Below, piece by piece: positions 24,544 through 32,936 of a stretch of DNA of 64,000 bases; position 1 is the first letter of the stretch; each line of letters begins with the position of its first letter. Under the pieces are notes generated by a model. That model had not been told where the DNA came from. It made no database searches and saw nothing but the letters and a program-made list of their open reading frames with translations. Source of the stretch: Mucilaginibacter pankratovii (lineage in GTDB: Bacteria > Bacteroidota > Bacteroidia > Sphingobacteriales > Sphingobacteriaceae); the NCBI RefSeq assembly GCF_014773265.1, contig NZ_JACWMY010000007.1:124001-188000 (forward strand), given 5' to 3'. Made by a program: the position numbers and the translations under genes.

Positions 24544-25734
24544 ATGATAAAAGTTGTAACTATTACGCTGGAAAACGAAATGGACCTTGTGCTGGCACAC
24601 AAACGGTCGATGAAGGTTGCGGAAAAGCTCGGGCTTACCGTTGCTACGCAAACAACATTTGCCACAGCAGTATCAGAAATAGCCCGTACCGTTATTGAGC
24701 ATACAGACGGTGGAATGCTGGAGATTGGGCTTTTACAAAATAAACAACGTTATTCCCTGGTATCGTTGGTTACCTTTGATAATGCCATCCGTTTCACCAA
24801 TGCCGATTCGGGTTTTTATTATGCGCAGAAATTGGTGCCCGAATTTTCACTTATAGAAGATACCGGCACCAACACCATCGAAATGAAGATAGGCTTGCCG
24901 CGCTCGTTAAAGCTCGACCCATCTAAAATAACTGCGCTAAAAAAATCCTTTGAAGACGAAGCACCCCTAAATGCTTACGACGAGATAAAACAACGTAACC
25001 TTAGCCTTAACCGCCTGGCCGAAGAGCAGGAGGAAGAGCTGCGCCGCTCGAAGATTATTGATGAGAAAAAAACCGAGTTCATCTCCATCGCCAGTCACGA
25101 AATTAAAACACCTATAACTGTAATAAAGGCTTACACCCAGATCGCGAAAAAGCTGGAAGGCGAGTGCAGCGATAAGGTAAAAGATATCCTGAATAAGGTA
25201 GATACACAAACTACCAAGCTGCTATCGCTGGTGCAGCAATTGCTTGATGTATCAAAAATAGAGAACGGCAGTTTGCTTTACAATAAAGAACCGGTGGAGT
25301 TTAATGGCTTTGTAACCGAAATGGTGTCGATTTTACAGCATATATTGCCGCACCATGTTGTTATGGCCAACCTTTGTCAGGATGTAACGGTAATGATAGA
25401 CCGCCTGCGGATGGAGCAGGTTTTTTCTAACCTTATTGGCAATGCAGCTAAGTATTCAAAAAAAAATACAGCGATTACTGTTACGTGTTCTGTCGCCCCC
25501 GACGGGCAGGCCCTGATAGCTATTGGTGACGAGGGCATAGGCATGTCTGCCAAAAGTATCGAATCCATCTTTAATAAATTCTACCGCGACAAAGACGTTA
25601 TCCGTACGCATTCGGGGCTGGGTATGGGCCTCTACATCTCCTCTAAGATCATCGCCGACCATGGCGGCCGCATCTGGGTAGAAAGCAAGGAAGGCATAGG
25701 CTCAACCTTTTACTTTTCGCAACCGGCGGCGTAG
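24544..25734 (+). CDS. Histidine kinase with N-terminal RsbT-like ATPase domain
   Basis: A 396-residue soluble protein. Residues 1-125 look like an RsbT/RsbW-type GHKL domain (AEKLGLTVATQTTFATAVSEIARTV is the N-box region). A coiled coil (~140-175, EEQEEELRRSKI) leads to HisKA with His185 in SIASHEIKTP, and a C-terminal HATPase: FSNLIGNAAKYSKKNT, GDEGIGMSAKSIESIF, SGLGMGLYISSKI. No membrane segment. It likely converts stressosome release into phosphotransfer, with the receiver encoded just downstream on the other strand as candidate partner. A decayed copy of its 3' end is at 29755-29862. Confidence 0.9.
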   Translation: MIKVVTITLENEMDLVLAHKRSMKVAEKLGLTVATQTTFATAVSEIARTVIEHTDGGMLEIGLLQNKQRYSLVSLVTFDNAIRFTNADSGFYYAQKLVPEFSLIEDTGTNTIEMKIGLPRSLKLDPSKITALKKSFEDEAPLNAYDEIKQRNLSLNRLAEEQEEELRRSKIIDEKKTEFISIASHEIKTPITVIKAYTQIAKKLEGECSDKVKDILNKVDTQTTKLLSLVQQLLDVSKIENGSLLYNKEPVEFNGFVTEMVSILQHILPHHVVMANLCQDVTVMIDRLRMEQVFSNLIGNAAKYSKKNTAITVTCSVAPDGQALIAIGDEGIGMSAKSIESIFNKFYRDKDVIRTHSGLGMGLYISSKIIADHGGRIWVESKEGIGSTFYFSQPAA

Positions 25735-25805
25735 AAGCATCTGCTTTGATGCTGTATACGTTTCGGGCGGTTACTTAAATAATTTCCGGTATAACTATAT
25801 ATAAT

Positions 25806-26171
25806 CTACGCTCCTAACTGCCTTTTTATGGCATCAAGAAGCTGGTCCACATCGAATGGTTTTGCAATAAAATCATTTGGGGCACCGGGCAAATTAAGTG
25901 CTGTGGCAAGGTGGTGTGTGCCCGAGATGAGGATAACGGGCAAAAGCTGGGTAAGATGATTTTCTTTTATTTCTTTACAAATGGCGCGTCCGTCCATATC
26001 GGCAAGCATTACATCCATTAAAATAAGGTCGGGGGTAAAATCTTTTATGTGGTTAAATATGGCGTCGCCGCAGTTTAAGGTTTTCACCTCATACCCACTT
26101 TCGGTTAACAGATAGGAAACAACTTCTAAAATATCATCGTCATCATCTAAAACCAATATTTTTTTGCGCAT
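25806..26171 (-). CDS. Single-domain CheY-like response regulator
   Basis: A 121-residue receiver domain: acidic pocket ILVLDDDDDILEVV, phospho-acceptor Asp53 in LILMDVML, Thr/Ser switch in ILISGTHH and the conserved Lys in FIAKPFDVDQL. There is no output domain, so it acts by protein interaction, as a phosphate shuttle or allosteric partner. The gene is read toward the end of the stressosome operon (convergent) and lies 97 bases downstream of the CheB-CheR-kinase gene on the same strand. It could therefore serve that kinase, the RsbT-kinase fusion, or both. Confidence 0.93.
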   Translation of the reverse strand: MRKKILVLDDDDDILEVVSYLLTESGYEVKTLNCGDAIFNHIKDFTPDLILMDVMLADMDGRAICKEIKENHLTQLLPVILISGTHHLATALNLPGAPNDFIAKPFDVDQLLDAIKRQLGA

Positions 26172-26268
26172 AATCAGGGTGGAATAGTATCATTGCTATA
26201 TAGCCAATTATAATGCCAGTATTTCCTTTTTTACCGTTTAAACATTTATTTACCAGGTATTTATTCAA

Positions 26269-29200
26269 TTAGTTTAAAAACGGGGTTATCGCAATGGCTT
26301 CTGCCTCTATTTTTAGATAGATCATAAAATCAGAACCTATGCCCGGTTCGCTTTCCACTACAATTTTACCACCTGCGGCGTTCACTATTTTTTTGGCCAG
26401 GTACAGCCCTATGCCGTGCCCCTCTACATCCTGGTTCAGCCTGCCGTACATGTTAAAGATCTTATCAATACCACCCTTGGCGATGCCTTTCCCGTTATCC
26501 TTTACCGATAAAATAACCATATCACCTTCTTGCCAGGTGAGTATAGAGATCACCGGGGGTTCTTCGCCCCTGAATTTAATGGCGTTGGAGATGAGATTAT
26601 AAACAATGCTCCTCAGGTTCTTTTTCGAAAAAAGGATCTGCTTTACGGCCAGGCTGCGGGTAATTACCGCACCCGAGGCGGCTATCTTATTTTCCAGGCT
26701 CCACTCAATATTGTTAAGGATCTCGTCGAGGCTTACCATTTCCGTCGCTATCATGTCATTCTCCACCTTGGCAATGGTAGCTATATCCGTTATCAGCTCG
26801 CGGAATTTTTTAACCGAGGCATTGATGATATTTAAAAAATCCATCAGCTTGGCATCTGTTAAAGTTATCCTGTTCATGATGTTGATGCTGGTTTCGATAT
26901 TGCTTAGCGGGGCCAGCAGATCGTGCGAGGCTGCGTGGATAAAGTGGTCCAGGTCGGTATTAATGCGGAGCAGTGTTTTGTTCTTTTTATCAATTTCCAA
27001 TTCGTTGCGCTTTAACTCGGTAATATCATTAAAGGTGATGATAGCGCCGCTGTTGGTATTATCAGCCAGCAGGTAGGGCATGGTCATGATCTGGTACCAT
27101 TTGCCGTTGTTGGTTTCAATTTCTTTGGTGATGATAGAGCCATCCTGCAGCACCTGCCTGATATCATCTATAATCGTTTCGAACTTGATGTTGGTAGATA
27201 TATTGCTCAGCGGCCTGCCGATATCGGTTTCCAGCAGGTTTATCTGCTTGGTTGTGCCGGGCGAAAACCGCATCAGCTGCAGGTCGTTATTGATGAACAG
27301 CTGCCCGTTAACATTGCTCCTGAAATAATTATTCAGGTCTTCGTTAATTTCAACCAGTTCTTTGTTTTTTAGTTGATAGTCGGCATTAATGGTATGCAGT
27401 TCTTCGTTTACAGATTGCATCTCTTCGTTAGTGCTCTGCATTTCCTCGTTGGCCGATATAAGCTCCTCGTTAAACGATTGCATGTTTTCGTTGGAGGCAT
27501 CCAGCCTTTCGTAAGATAAACGCAGCTTATCCTTCAGGTCCCGTAATTCAATTTCGAGGTTTTTGGTGTACTGGTTAAGGTATACCGTTTCATCAAATAC
27601 TTCATCAATTATTGGGGCCACGGTTTTATCTTTGGTAAAGGTTACCATCAGTAAAGCGTGCCCGCCGCTGGCCTCTAAGGGGCTAACAGCCAGGTTTACT
27701 TTAATTACATGCCCGCCATGTTTAATTTTAATACCCCGTACCTCATGCCGCTCGTTGTATTTTAGCACATTGGTTACCAGGGTGTTGTATGCCACTGTAA
27801 GCGGTTTGGGTAATAACTCCATCAGGTTGGATGTGAAGTGCTTTTGCAGCAGGTATTTGGTGGTATCGCCGTAGGAGGTTACCACATGGTTGCTTTCGTT
27901 AACGCATATGGCCAGGTAATCAAAATCGTTGGCGAGGCTGGTATGCATTGCCTCGGCCAATGCCGGGCCGCTGTGCCTTACCAGATCTTCGCTGGCCGAG
28001 CGGGATGGTGTGCGTTTGATCTCCAGCAGATCGGGCAACGCAAAGGCATCGAAATTTACACCGCGCTTTTTCTCCAGGTTTTTATAGATCTTCCATTTTT
28101 TGTGAATCACCTCCAGATTTTTAAGAATAGGCATGGGGTTTTCGCTGGAGCCTAAAAACAGGTATCCATCCATTTTTAGCCCAAAAAGCAGCATGGTGAA
28201 GATCTTTTTTTGCAGTACCGATGTCATATAGATGAGCAGGTTACGGCAGCTGATGAAGTGCATATTGCAGTACGGCGGGTTTTTAACCAGGTCGTGCTGG
28301 GCAAATATCACCATCTTACGAATGTTGGGGTTTACGCGAAAGCTTTCCCCCTCGGTAATAAAATATTTCTCCAGCCGCTCCTGCGAAACATCTTTGGCAA
28401 TGCTTGAATTGTACAGCCCTTTGCCGGCATGCAGCAAAGCAGCGCTGTCAATATCCGTAGCAAATATTTTTACTGCCAGGCCTTCAAACTCATCCTTCAG
28501 CAGTTCGGCTATTAGTATGGCAAGGGAGTAAACCTCTTCGCCGGTAGCGCAGCCGGCAACCCATAGCTTTAATTCTTCGCCGGGCGAAAGTTTTTGCAGT
28601 ATGGCAGGTAATACCTCCTTTTGGATAAACTCAAAAGCTTCCTTATCCCTAAAGAAGGCGGTAACGCTGATGAGGAAATCTTTGGCAAGGGCCTCCACTT
28701 CTTCGGGTGTGCTTTTTAAATGATTGAGGTAACTGCGCAGCGACGTAAAATTGGCGTACGATGCCCGGCGCTTTGTTCTGCGCAGTATGGTAGTTTGTTT
28801 ATAATCAGAAAAATCGAGCGGCGAATTTTCCTTGATCAGGGCAATAATGGCCTTCAGGTTATCTTCATCGTCTTTTTCATCTGCCAGTAGTTCCCCGGCA
28901 TTTTTTACATAATCTTCTATGGCGGCAGGCATTAGCGCAGGCTCTAAAACAAAATCTACCAGGCCTGTAGCAATAGCGCATGATGGCATACTGCCAAAAT
29001 CGGTTGTTGCCGGGGTACGTGCCATGGCCATGCCACCGGCTTTTTTAATAGCCCTGATACCATCGGTACCGTCGCTGCCTAAGCCGGATAAGATAATGCC
29101 GATAGCTTTTTTACCAAAATCGGCAGCCAGCGATTCGAAAAAGTAATTGATGGTTAAGTGCGGGCCTTTAATATTTTCTTTATCGCTTAAATATAAACTG

Positions 29201-29469
29201 CCATCGCTGATGGTCATGAACTTATCGTGCGGAATGAGGTACACTTCATTGCACATAACACGCATTCCGTTTTCGGCCTCTTTTACAACAAGCTTACTAT
29301 GCCGGGCCAGTAGCTCCACCATCCGGCTTTTAAAATCCGGCGATAAATGTTGGATGATAATATAAGAAACACCATCAAGCGGAGTATGATCGAAAAAGGA
29401 ATTAATTTCATCCATACCACCCGCAGATGCGCCTATGGCAATAATGTGGTGGGGTTCTGCTAAAAGCAT
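26269..29469 (-). CDS. CheB-CheR-coiled-coil-PAS-histidine kinase multidomain sensor
   Basis: A 1066-residue soluble protein. Residues ~5-190 are a CheB methylesterase with catalytic Ser15 (IGASAGG), His in IIQHLSPDF and Asp in LSGLGSDGTDG. Residues ~200-470 are CheR (RRTKRRASYANF; SAM site LWVAGCATGEEVYSLAI; ISCRNLLIYM). A long coiled coil follows (~640-720, repeated NEEMQS/VNEEL), then PAS (~730-840). The kinase has His849 in HAASHDLLAPL and HATPase motifs NLISNAIKF, VKDNGKGIAK and GHGIGLYLAK. No receiver is attached. Such CheB-CheR hybrids are known outside chemotaxis, and no flagellar or Mcp gene is near. It sits next to the stressosome operon. Confidence 0.92.
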   Translation of the reverse strand: MLLAEPHHIIAIGASAGGMDEINSFFDHTPLDGVSYIIIQHLSPDFKSRMVELLARHSKLVVKEAENGMRVMCNEVYLIPHDKFMTISDGSLYLSDKENIKGPHLTINYFFESLAADFGKKAIGIILSGLGSDGTDGIRAIKKAGGMAMARTPATTDFGSMPSCAIATGLVDFVLEPALMPAAIEDYVKNAGELLADEKDDEDNLKAIIALIKENSPLDFSDYKQTTILRRTKRRASYANFTSLRSYLNHLKSTPEEVEALAKDFLISVTAFFRDKEAFEFIQKEVLPAILQKLSPGEELKLWVAGCATGEEVYSLAILIAELLKDEFEGLAVKIFATDIDSAALLHAGKGLYNSSIAKDVSQERLEKYFITEGESFRVNPNIRKMVIFAQHDLVKNPPYCNMHFISCRNLLIYMTSVLQKKIFTMLLFGLKMDGYLFLGSSENPMPILKNLEVIHKKWKIYKNLEKKRGVNFDAFALPDLLEIKRTPSRSASEDLVRHSGPALAEAMHTSLANDFDYLAICVNESNHVVTSYGDTTKYLLQKHFTSNLMELLPKPLTVAYNTLVTNVLKYNERHEVRGIKIKHGGHVIKVNLAVSPLEASGGHALLMVTFTKDKTVAPIIDEVFDETVYLNQYTKNLEIELRDLKDKLRLSYERLDASNENMQSFNEELISANEEMQSTNEEMQSVNEELHTINADYQLKNKELVEINEDLNNYFRSNVNGQLFINNDLQLMRFSPGTTKQINLLETDIGRPLSNISTNIKFETIIDDIRQVLQDGSIITKEIETNNGKWYQIMTMPYLLADNTNSGAIITFNDITELKRNELEIDKKNKTLLRINTDLDHFIHAASHDLLAPLSNIETSINIMNRITLTDAKLMDFLNIINASVKKFRELITDIATIAKVENDMIATEMVSLDEILNNIEWSLENKIAASGAVITRSLAVKQILFSKKNLRSIVYNLISNAIKFRGEEPPVISILTWQEGDMVILSVKDNGKGIAKGGIDKIFNMYGRLNQDVEGHGIGLYLAKKIVNAAGGKIVVESEPGIGSDFMIYLKIEAEAIAITPFLN

Positions 29470-29636
29470 ACAATAAGAAATTAGTAACGGTTTAAAGAGC
29501 AGGAAATGTGACAGGCAAGGATATCGAATATAACGTTAATTTTTTGGAAATCAAAAAGTTATTAATTGATGCTCGTCACATTAGTCAGCCTGTGGCCGGT
29601 GTTTTTACCGTAGCACTTTGAGATACAGGCATTCCC

Positions 29637-29693
29637 CTCTAAACCTGATAGGAGCGGAAGTCCGCATATAGTGAGGCTTACAGCGAATGCTTG
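29637..29693 (+). repeat. Dispersed structured repeat, copy 5 (degenerate, partial)
   Basis: AAACCTGATAGGAGCGGAAG, then TCCGCATATAGTG and AGGCTTACAGCGAATGC, follows the consensus of the intact copy at 59349 with scattered substitutions. The 3' hairpin is missing. It appears to be an old, decayed copy. Confidence 0.55.
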
Positions 29694-29754
29694 TATGTTT
29701 CTCAAGAATACTTGATTCATTGTAGATTGATGTTGGAAACTCCGACCAGTGGAG

Positions 29755-29862
29755 GGCTTTATATCTCTTCCACAATCATTGCCGACCAACGCTGCCGCAT
29801 TTGGGTAGAAGCCGTGAAGCATAGGAGGCAACTTTCTTTTTTGTGCAACCGGTAATAAGTTT
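29755..29862 (+). pseudogene. Decayed copy of the 3' end of the RsbT-kinase fusion gene
   Basis: GGGCTTTATATCTCTTCCAC, then ATCATTGCCGACCAACGCTG and CCGCATTTGGGTAGAAGCC, matches the end of the kinase gene at 25627-25734, which codes GLYISSKIIADHGGRIWVES. The match continues to a CAACCGGT near the stop. Substitutions and small gaps break the frame. It covers only the last ~35 codons, so it is a 3'-end duplication left about 4 kb from its source. Confidence 0.7.
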
Positions 29863-30142
29863 GATTGGCCACCTGGCATAATCAATTCTTGGGTTTACTT
29901 TCTGACAAAAATTGCTACCAGCCAAAATTTTCCCGGGCTTAAGCCTTTAGCGATGCTAAAAAAACGGCCACTTCCGAGATTGCAAACTTTGACCAATTTG
30001 AAGACGTTGTTAATAAGGAAGATACGTGGTTCATCCTGTGTTCCCAATCTGAGCATTTTTCACATCTTTTTTTCATTTGGCGAAAACCTGGTGCTGGTTT
30101 GGTTTTTAAACCGTCTCTTTAATTAACCAAAACGAAAACCAA

Positions 30143-31204
30143 ATGAACCGATTGAAATACGCGATGCTTTTTTGTGTTTTAGTATCCCTTAACACAGCTT
30201 GTAAAAAAAACAACGGAGACCTTAATGATAAGGCAAGTCGATTAAATGTACAAGATTCCAGCATCGACTTCCAGCCTAAGCTTGCTGTTATAAACAATGG
30301 TTATCAACCCAGGCAGGTGCTAACCATTGCTGGCAAAACTGGCGAATATGGTTACCAGGACGGCAAAGGCACACAGGCTTTATTTGAAAATCCCTGGGGT
30401 ATCGAGATGACGCAAGAGGGGGATTTGCTGGTTCCCGACCCGTTAAATAACAAAATACGGAAAGTTACGACTGATGGGGTTGTTACTTCTTTGGATTTTC
30501 AGAACGCGGCAGATGGGTCGACGCTTAAGGCGCCATACTTTGTAAAACAGGGGAGGAATGGCACATTGGCCATAAAAGCGCTGGAAAACGCCGCAAAGTT
30601 TTGGATAGTGCAACCCAACGGGCAAGCAGCGGTAACTACCGTAACCAGGAATGGTTTCTATGGTTCGTTGGCTAAAGACCCGTATAACGATTTCTTTTAT
30701 ACTTTCGGCCTCAATATAGGCGGCAATAATGCGCTAACCGGGTTTATAGAGAAACTTTTACCAACGGGCCAACTGGTGGAACCTTATCTTATACCAGCTT
30801 CGGCACTGCCGGGCGAGCCTCAATATAGCCAGGGCACCGTATCAAGCATGTACATTGGGTACAATAAAGTAAAATACCTGGTTATCAACGGCAATCATAT
30901 ATATAAGTTAACGCCATCAGGCGAACTTACGCGGTTATTCACCAATTTTAATTTTGAACCTATTTCAGATATTATCGCCAATAAAGATAGCCGCACGCTT
31001 TACGTTGCAGCGGGCGGAAGCATTTACAGTATCTCGAACAATAAGTTAATGCGTTTGGTAGGGCCAAACGCTCCTGATGATGGGCACGATGGTATTGGGG
31101 GTGGGGCTAACGTGAGGGCCTTTAACCTGGCTTTATCAAAAGGCGAAAATATCATTTATTTTACCGATGTCCGCCATACGGTAAGGGAACTGATATTGAA
31201 GTAA
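30143..31204 (+). CDS. NHL-repeat beta-propeller lipoprotein
   Basis: A 353-residue protein with a lipoprotein signal (MLFCVLVSLNTAC). The mature part begins with a low-complexity linker, then the blade VLTIAGKTGEYGYQDGKGTQALFENPWGIEM, followed by DLLVPDPLNNKIRKVTTDG. Further propeller repeats follow, including LPTGQLVEPYLIPAS and SRTLYVAAGGSIYSISNN. The AGK-G-DG-G-ARF pattern is the NHL signature shared with the genes at 11551 and 31337. No catalytic site is visible. It is followed 132 bases later by a related gene, suggesting tandem duplication with divergence. Confidence 0.8.
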   Translation: MNRLKYAMLFCVLVSLNTACKKNNGDLNDKASRLNVQDSSIDFQPKLAVINNGYQPRQVLTIAGKTGEYGYQDGKGTQALFENPWGIEMTQEGDLLVPDPLNNKIRKVTTDGVVTSLDFQNAADGSTLKAPYFVKQGRNGTLAIKALENAAKFWIVQPNGQAAVTTVTRNGFYGSLAKDPYNDFFYTFGLNIGGNNALTGFIEKLLPTGQLVEPYLIPASALPGEPQYSQGTVSSMYIGYNKVKYLVINGNHIYKLTPSGELTRLFTNFNFEPISDIIANKDSRTLYVAAGGSIYSISNNKLMRLVGPNAPDDGHDGIGGGANVRAFNLALSKGENIIYFTDVRHTVRELILK

Positions 31205-31336
31205 GACGTTCGTGTCAGCGGCTGCTATCCAACCCGACAGTTGTACAGGCGAGGCGGTTGCAGATATACGGCCACTGTACCTGTATTGTGTGCCTTGTAT
31301 AGCCTATTATTCCGTTTTAAGATAAATTAACTAAGC

Positions 31337-32284
31337 ATGAAAAAGATTGTCCTTTGTTGCGTTGTAGCATTAACATGCTTATACTCCTGTAAAAAAGATC
31401 AGGTTCAGGCTATATCGTCAGGCTCGGAAGAAACTAAAATGTCAGATACCTTGAAGCTGGATTTAGTTGACGTTGCATTTTCACAACCGCTTGCGCGCGG
31501 TATGTACCGGGTTATTGCAGGCAAAGCGGGCAATAGCGCAGCGGTTGATGGCAATGGTTCGCAGGCGAGGTTTTTATCGCCATCGGGTATTTTTGTAAAT
31601 ACCGACGCATCATTATTGGTGGCAGATTTTCATGGTTACATCAGAAAAATCGTGCACGATAGTGTTGTAACTACAGTACCTTTTCCTGCTGATGGCGGCG
31701 GCAATCCTTTTAACGGAGCAACTGATGTTGCGGCAGCAGCGGATGGTACCATAGCCGCGGTAGACGGGCATGAAATATGGCTTGATAACCCACCAACGTC
31801 TTATTATGCCGAAAACCCAAGCGAGAACTACGGCGGTATTGACAGGGACCCCTCCGGTAAAACTTTTTGGTATACCGGCAAATCGTCCATATTTGAAACC
31901 AGTACCTTAGGCGGGGAGAGCCCTAAAGCCCTAACCGTAGGAGATGCAAAAAACTTTATAGCCATAAGCACCAGTAATAACGGTGTAAAATACTTTGCCA
32001 CTGTAAATAAGATGTTTAAGTATACCAAGTCGGGTGTGTCGGCACTTATATTCCCCGATTTTTCGTTCACTAACATTACCAGTATTACCAGCAGCCGCGA
32101 TGGGTTTAAAGTTTACGTAGCAGATGGCGGGAACATCAGGATGATCAGCAATAATTCGCAGTTCCCAAAAGTAATAACAACCATATTAACCGGGCAACAG
32201 GTGGTAGGCATAGCCTTATCCAACAGCGAGAAGTATATTTATTTTACTACAGCAAAAAATACTGTTAATAAGTTTGCGTTGTGA
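31337..32284 (+). CDS. NHL-repeat beta-propeller lipoprotein
   Basis: A 315-residue protein with lipobox ALTCLYSC (Cys~17). The blade YRVIAGKAGNSAAVDGNGSQ, then ARFLSPSGIFVNTDASLLVADFHGYIRKI, is the same NHL signature as in the gene upstream. The end (SNSEKYIYFTTAKNTVNKFAL) parallels the upstream end (SKGENIIYFTDVRHTVREL), so the two are paralogues from tandem duplication. Role unknown, probably binding at the cell surface. Downstream lies a duplicated fragment of the CxxCH lipoprotein gene. Confidence 0.8.
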   Translation: MKKIVLCCVVALTCLYSCKKDQVQAISSGSEETKMSDTLKLDLVDVAFSQPLARGMYRVIAGKAGNSAAVDGNGSQARFLSPSGIFVNTDASLLVADFHGYIRKIVHDSVVTTVPFPADGGGNPFNGATDVAAAADGTIAAVDGHEIWLDNPPTSYYAENPSENYGGIDRDPSGKTFWYTGKSSIFETSTLGGESPKALTVGDAKNFIAISTSNNGVKYFATVNKMFKYTKSGVSALIFPDFSFTNITSITSSRDGFKVYVADGGNIRMISNNSQFPKVITTILTGQQVVGIALSNSEKYIYFTTAKNTVNKFAL

Positions 32285-32861
32285 GAAATAGGCAGGTACA
32301 TAGGCGCCAATACTTTTGCTTTCATACGGGCCTAAGTTAAATAGCTTAGACCTGAAATAGGTTAAGCTTTCAGCTTAACAAAATAACAGCTTTATTTTCC
32401 CCATCTAACGCCAGGGTAAATACCAACGCAAAGCCGGTAAAGAAATAAAATTGGACTATTGTTTTAAGAGAGATGAGGCTGCCGGGAGGTGGCCTCATTT
32501 TTTGTTGAAAATAACATTTCGTACGAAGAATGCTTGCTTCATTTTAGCTCGATTTAAAAACTTCAATCAGTGGGTGGTAAACCACAGCCATCCCATTCAA
32601 ATCGGAATAAATACTTGAACCTTTAGTTGAATAAGCCACATGATAGTGTGTAAAGCTTTAGAAATCAGTCACATAAAATAACCAATTTCCCTGGCCGATC
32701 CACATCGCATTCGCATAAAGGAATGTACAACCTTCTAATAGCAATTGCGTAGAAATGATTGCTAATTATACCACTAAACCTGAATCGATAAATAACAGGA
32801 ATTTCGCCGTCTGTTAATTTGTTGGTGTCTTTTGATAAAAAGTACGCAAAACACATTCCCG
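32285..32861. other. Intergenic region with hairpin, gene remnant and no intact gene
   Basis: Contains the hairpin GTTAAGCT/AGCTTAAC (32361-32379), the duplicated gene end at 32387-32503, and about 350 bases of sequence with no supported gene. A 69-codon minus-strand frame at 32665-32874 overlaps the leader of the hybrid kinase and lacks any recognisable feature. Confidence 0.45.
32387..32503 (+). pseudogene. Duplicated 3' end of the CxxCH lipoprotein gene with its terminator
   Basis: The sequence repeats the last ~19 codons (coding FIFPIYARVNTNARPAKK), the stop and the terminator found at 21567-21679. One inserted A (CATCTAACGCC against CATCTACGCC) shifts the frame. The downstream hairpin ATGAGGCTGCC/GGTGGCCTCAT and its T-run remain intact, so the terminator can still work for the NHL lipoprotein genes upstream. 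Confidence 0.8.
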
Positions 32862-32936
32862 ATGATGATTCCATTTCTGAAGAAGAAGCTACGAGATATT
32901 ACGATAGCCAATAAGCTGTATTTCACGTTGGCATAA
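32862..32936 (+). pseudogene. Detached N-terminal codons of the hybrid histidine kinase (single-base frameshift)
   Basis: ATG 32862 opens a 24-codon frame coding MMIPFLKKKLRDITIANKLY, then FTLA and TAA, whose last A is the first base of the kinase ATG at 32936. ANKLYFTLG-IM is the usual beginning of such kinases, directly before the first membrane helix. One extra G at 32930-32931 (TTGGGCATAATGG instead of TTGGCATAATGG) would join the two frames. Either a real one-base deletion or a sequencing error; stop-start overlap could still couple translation. Confidence 0.65.

Larger units (their letters stand above)
29470..30142. other. Intergenic region made largely of decayed sequence
   Basis: This 673-base gap has no intact gene. 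It holds a degenerate dispersed-repeat copy (29637-29693) and a decayed 3' end of the histidine kinase gene (29755-29862). Then comes an ATG-less open frame of 59 codons ending at 30122 (contains DAKKTATSEIANFDQF) that reads like a fragment of an unidentified protein. The last ~60 bases are the A/T-rich leader of the following lipoprotein gene. Confidence 0.55.

Noticed and set aside
26269..29469. Chemotaxis system based on CheB and CheR domains
   Set aside because: No methyl-accepting protein, CheA, CheW or motility gene in the region; the domains are fused to a PAS-kinase, a form known from non-chemotaxis signalling.
32665..32874. 69-codon open frame on the minus strand
   Set aside because: Overlaps the detached N-terminus of the hybrid kinase and shows no protein features or start context.
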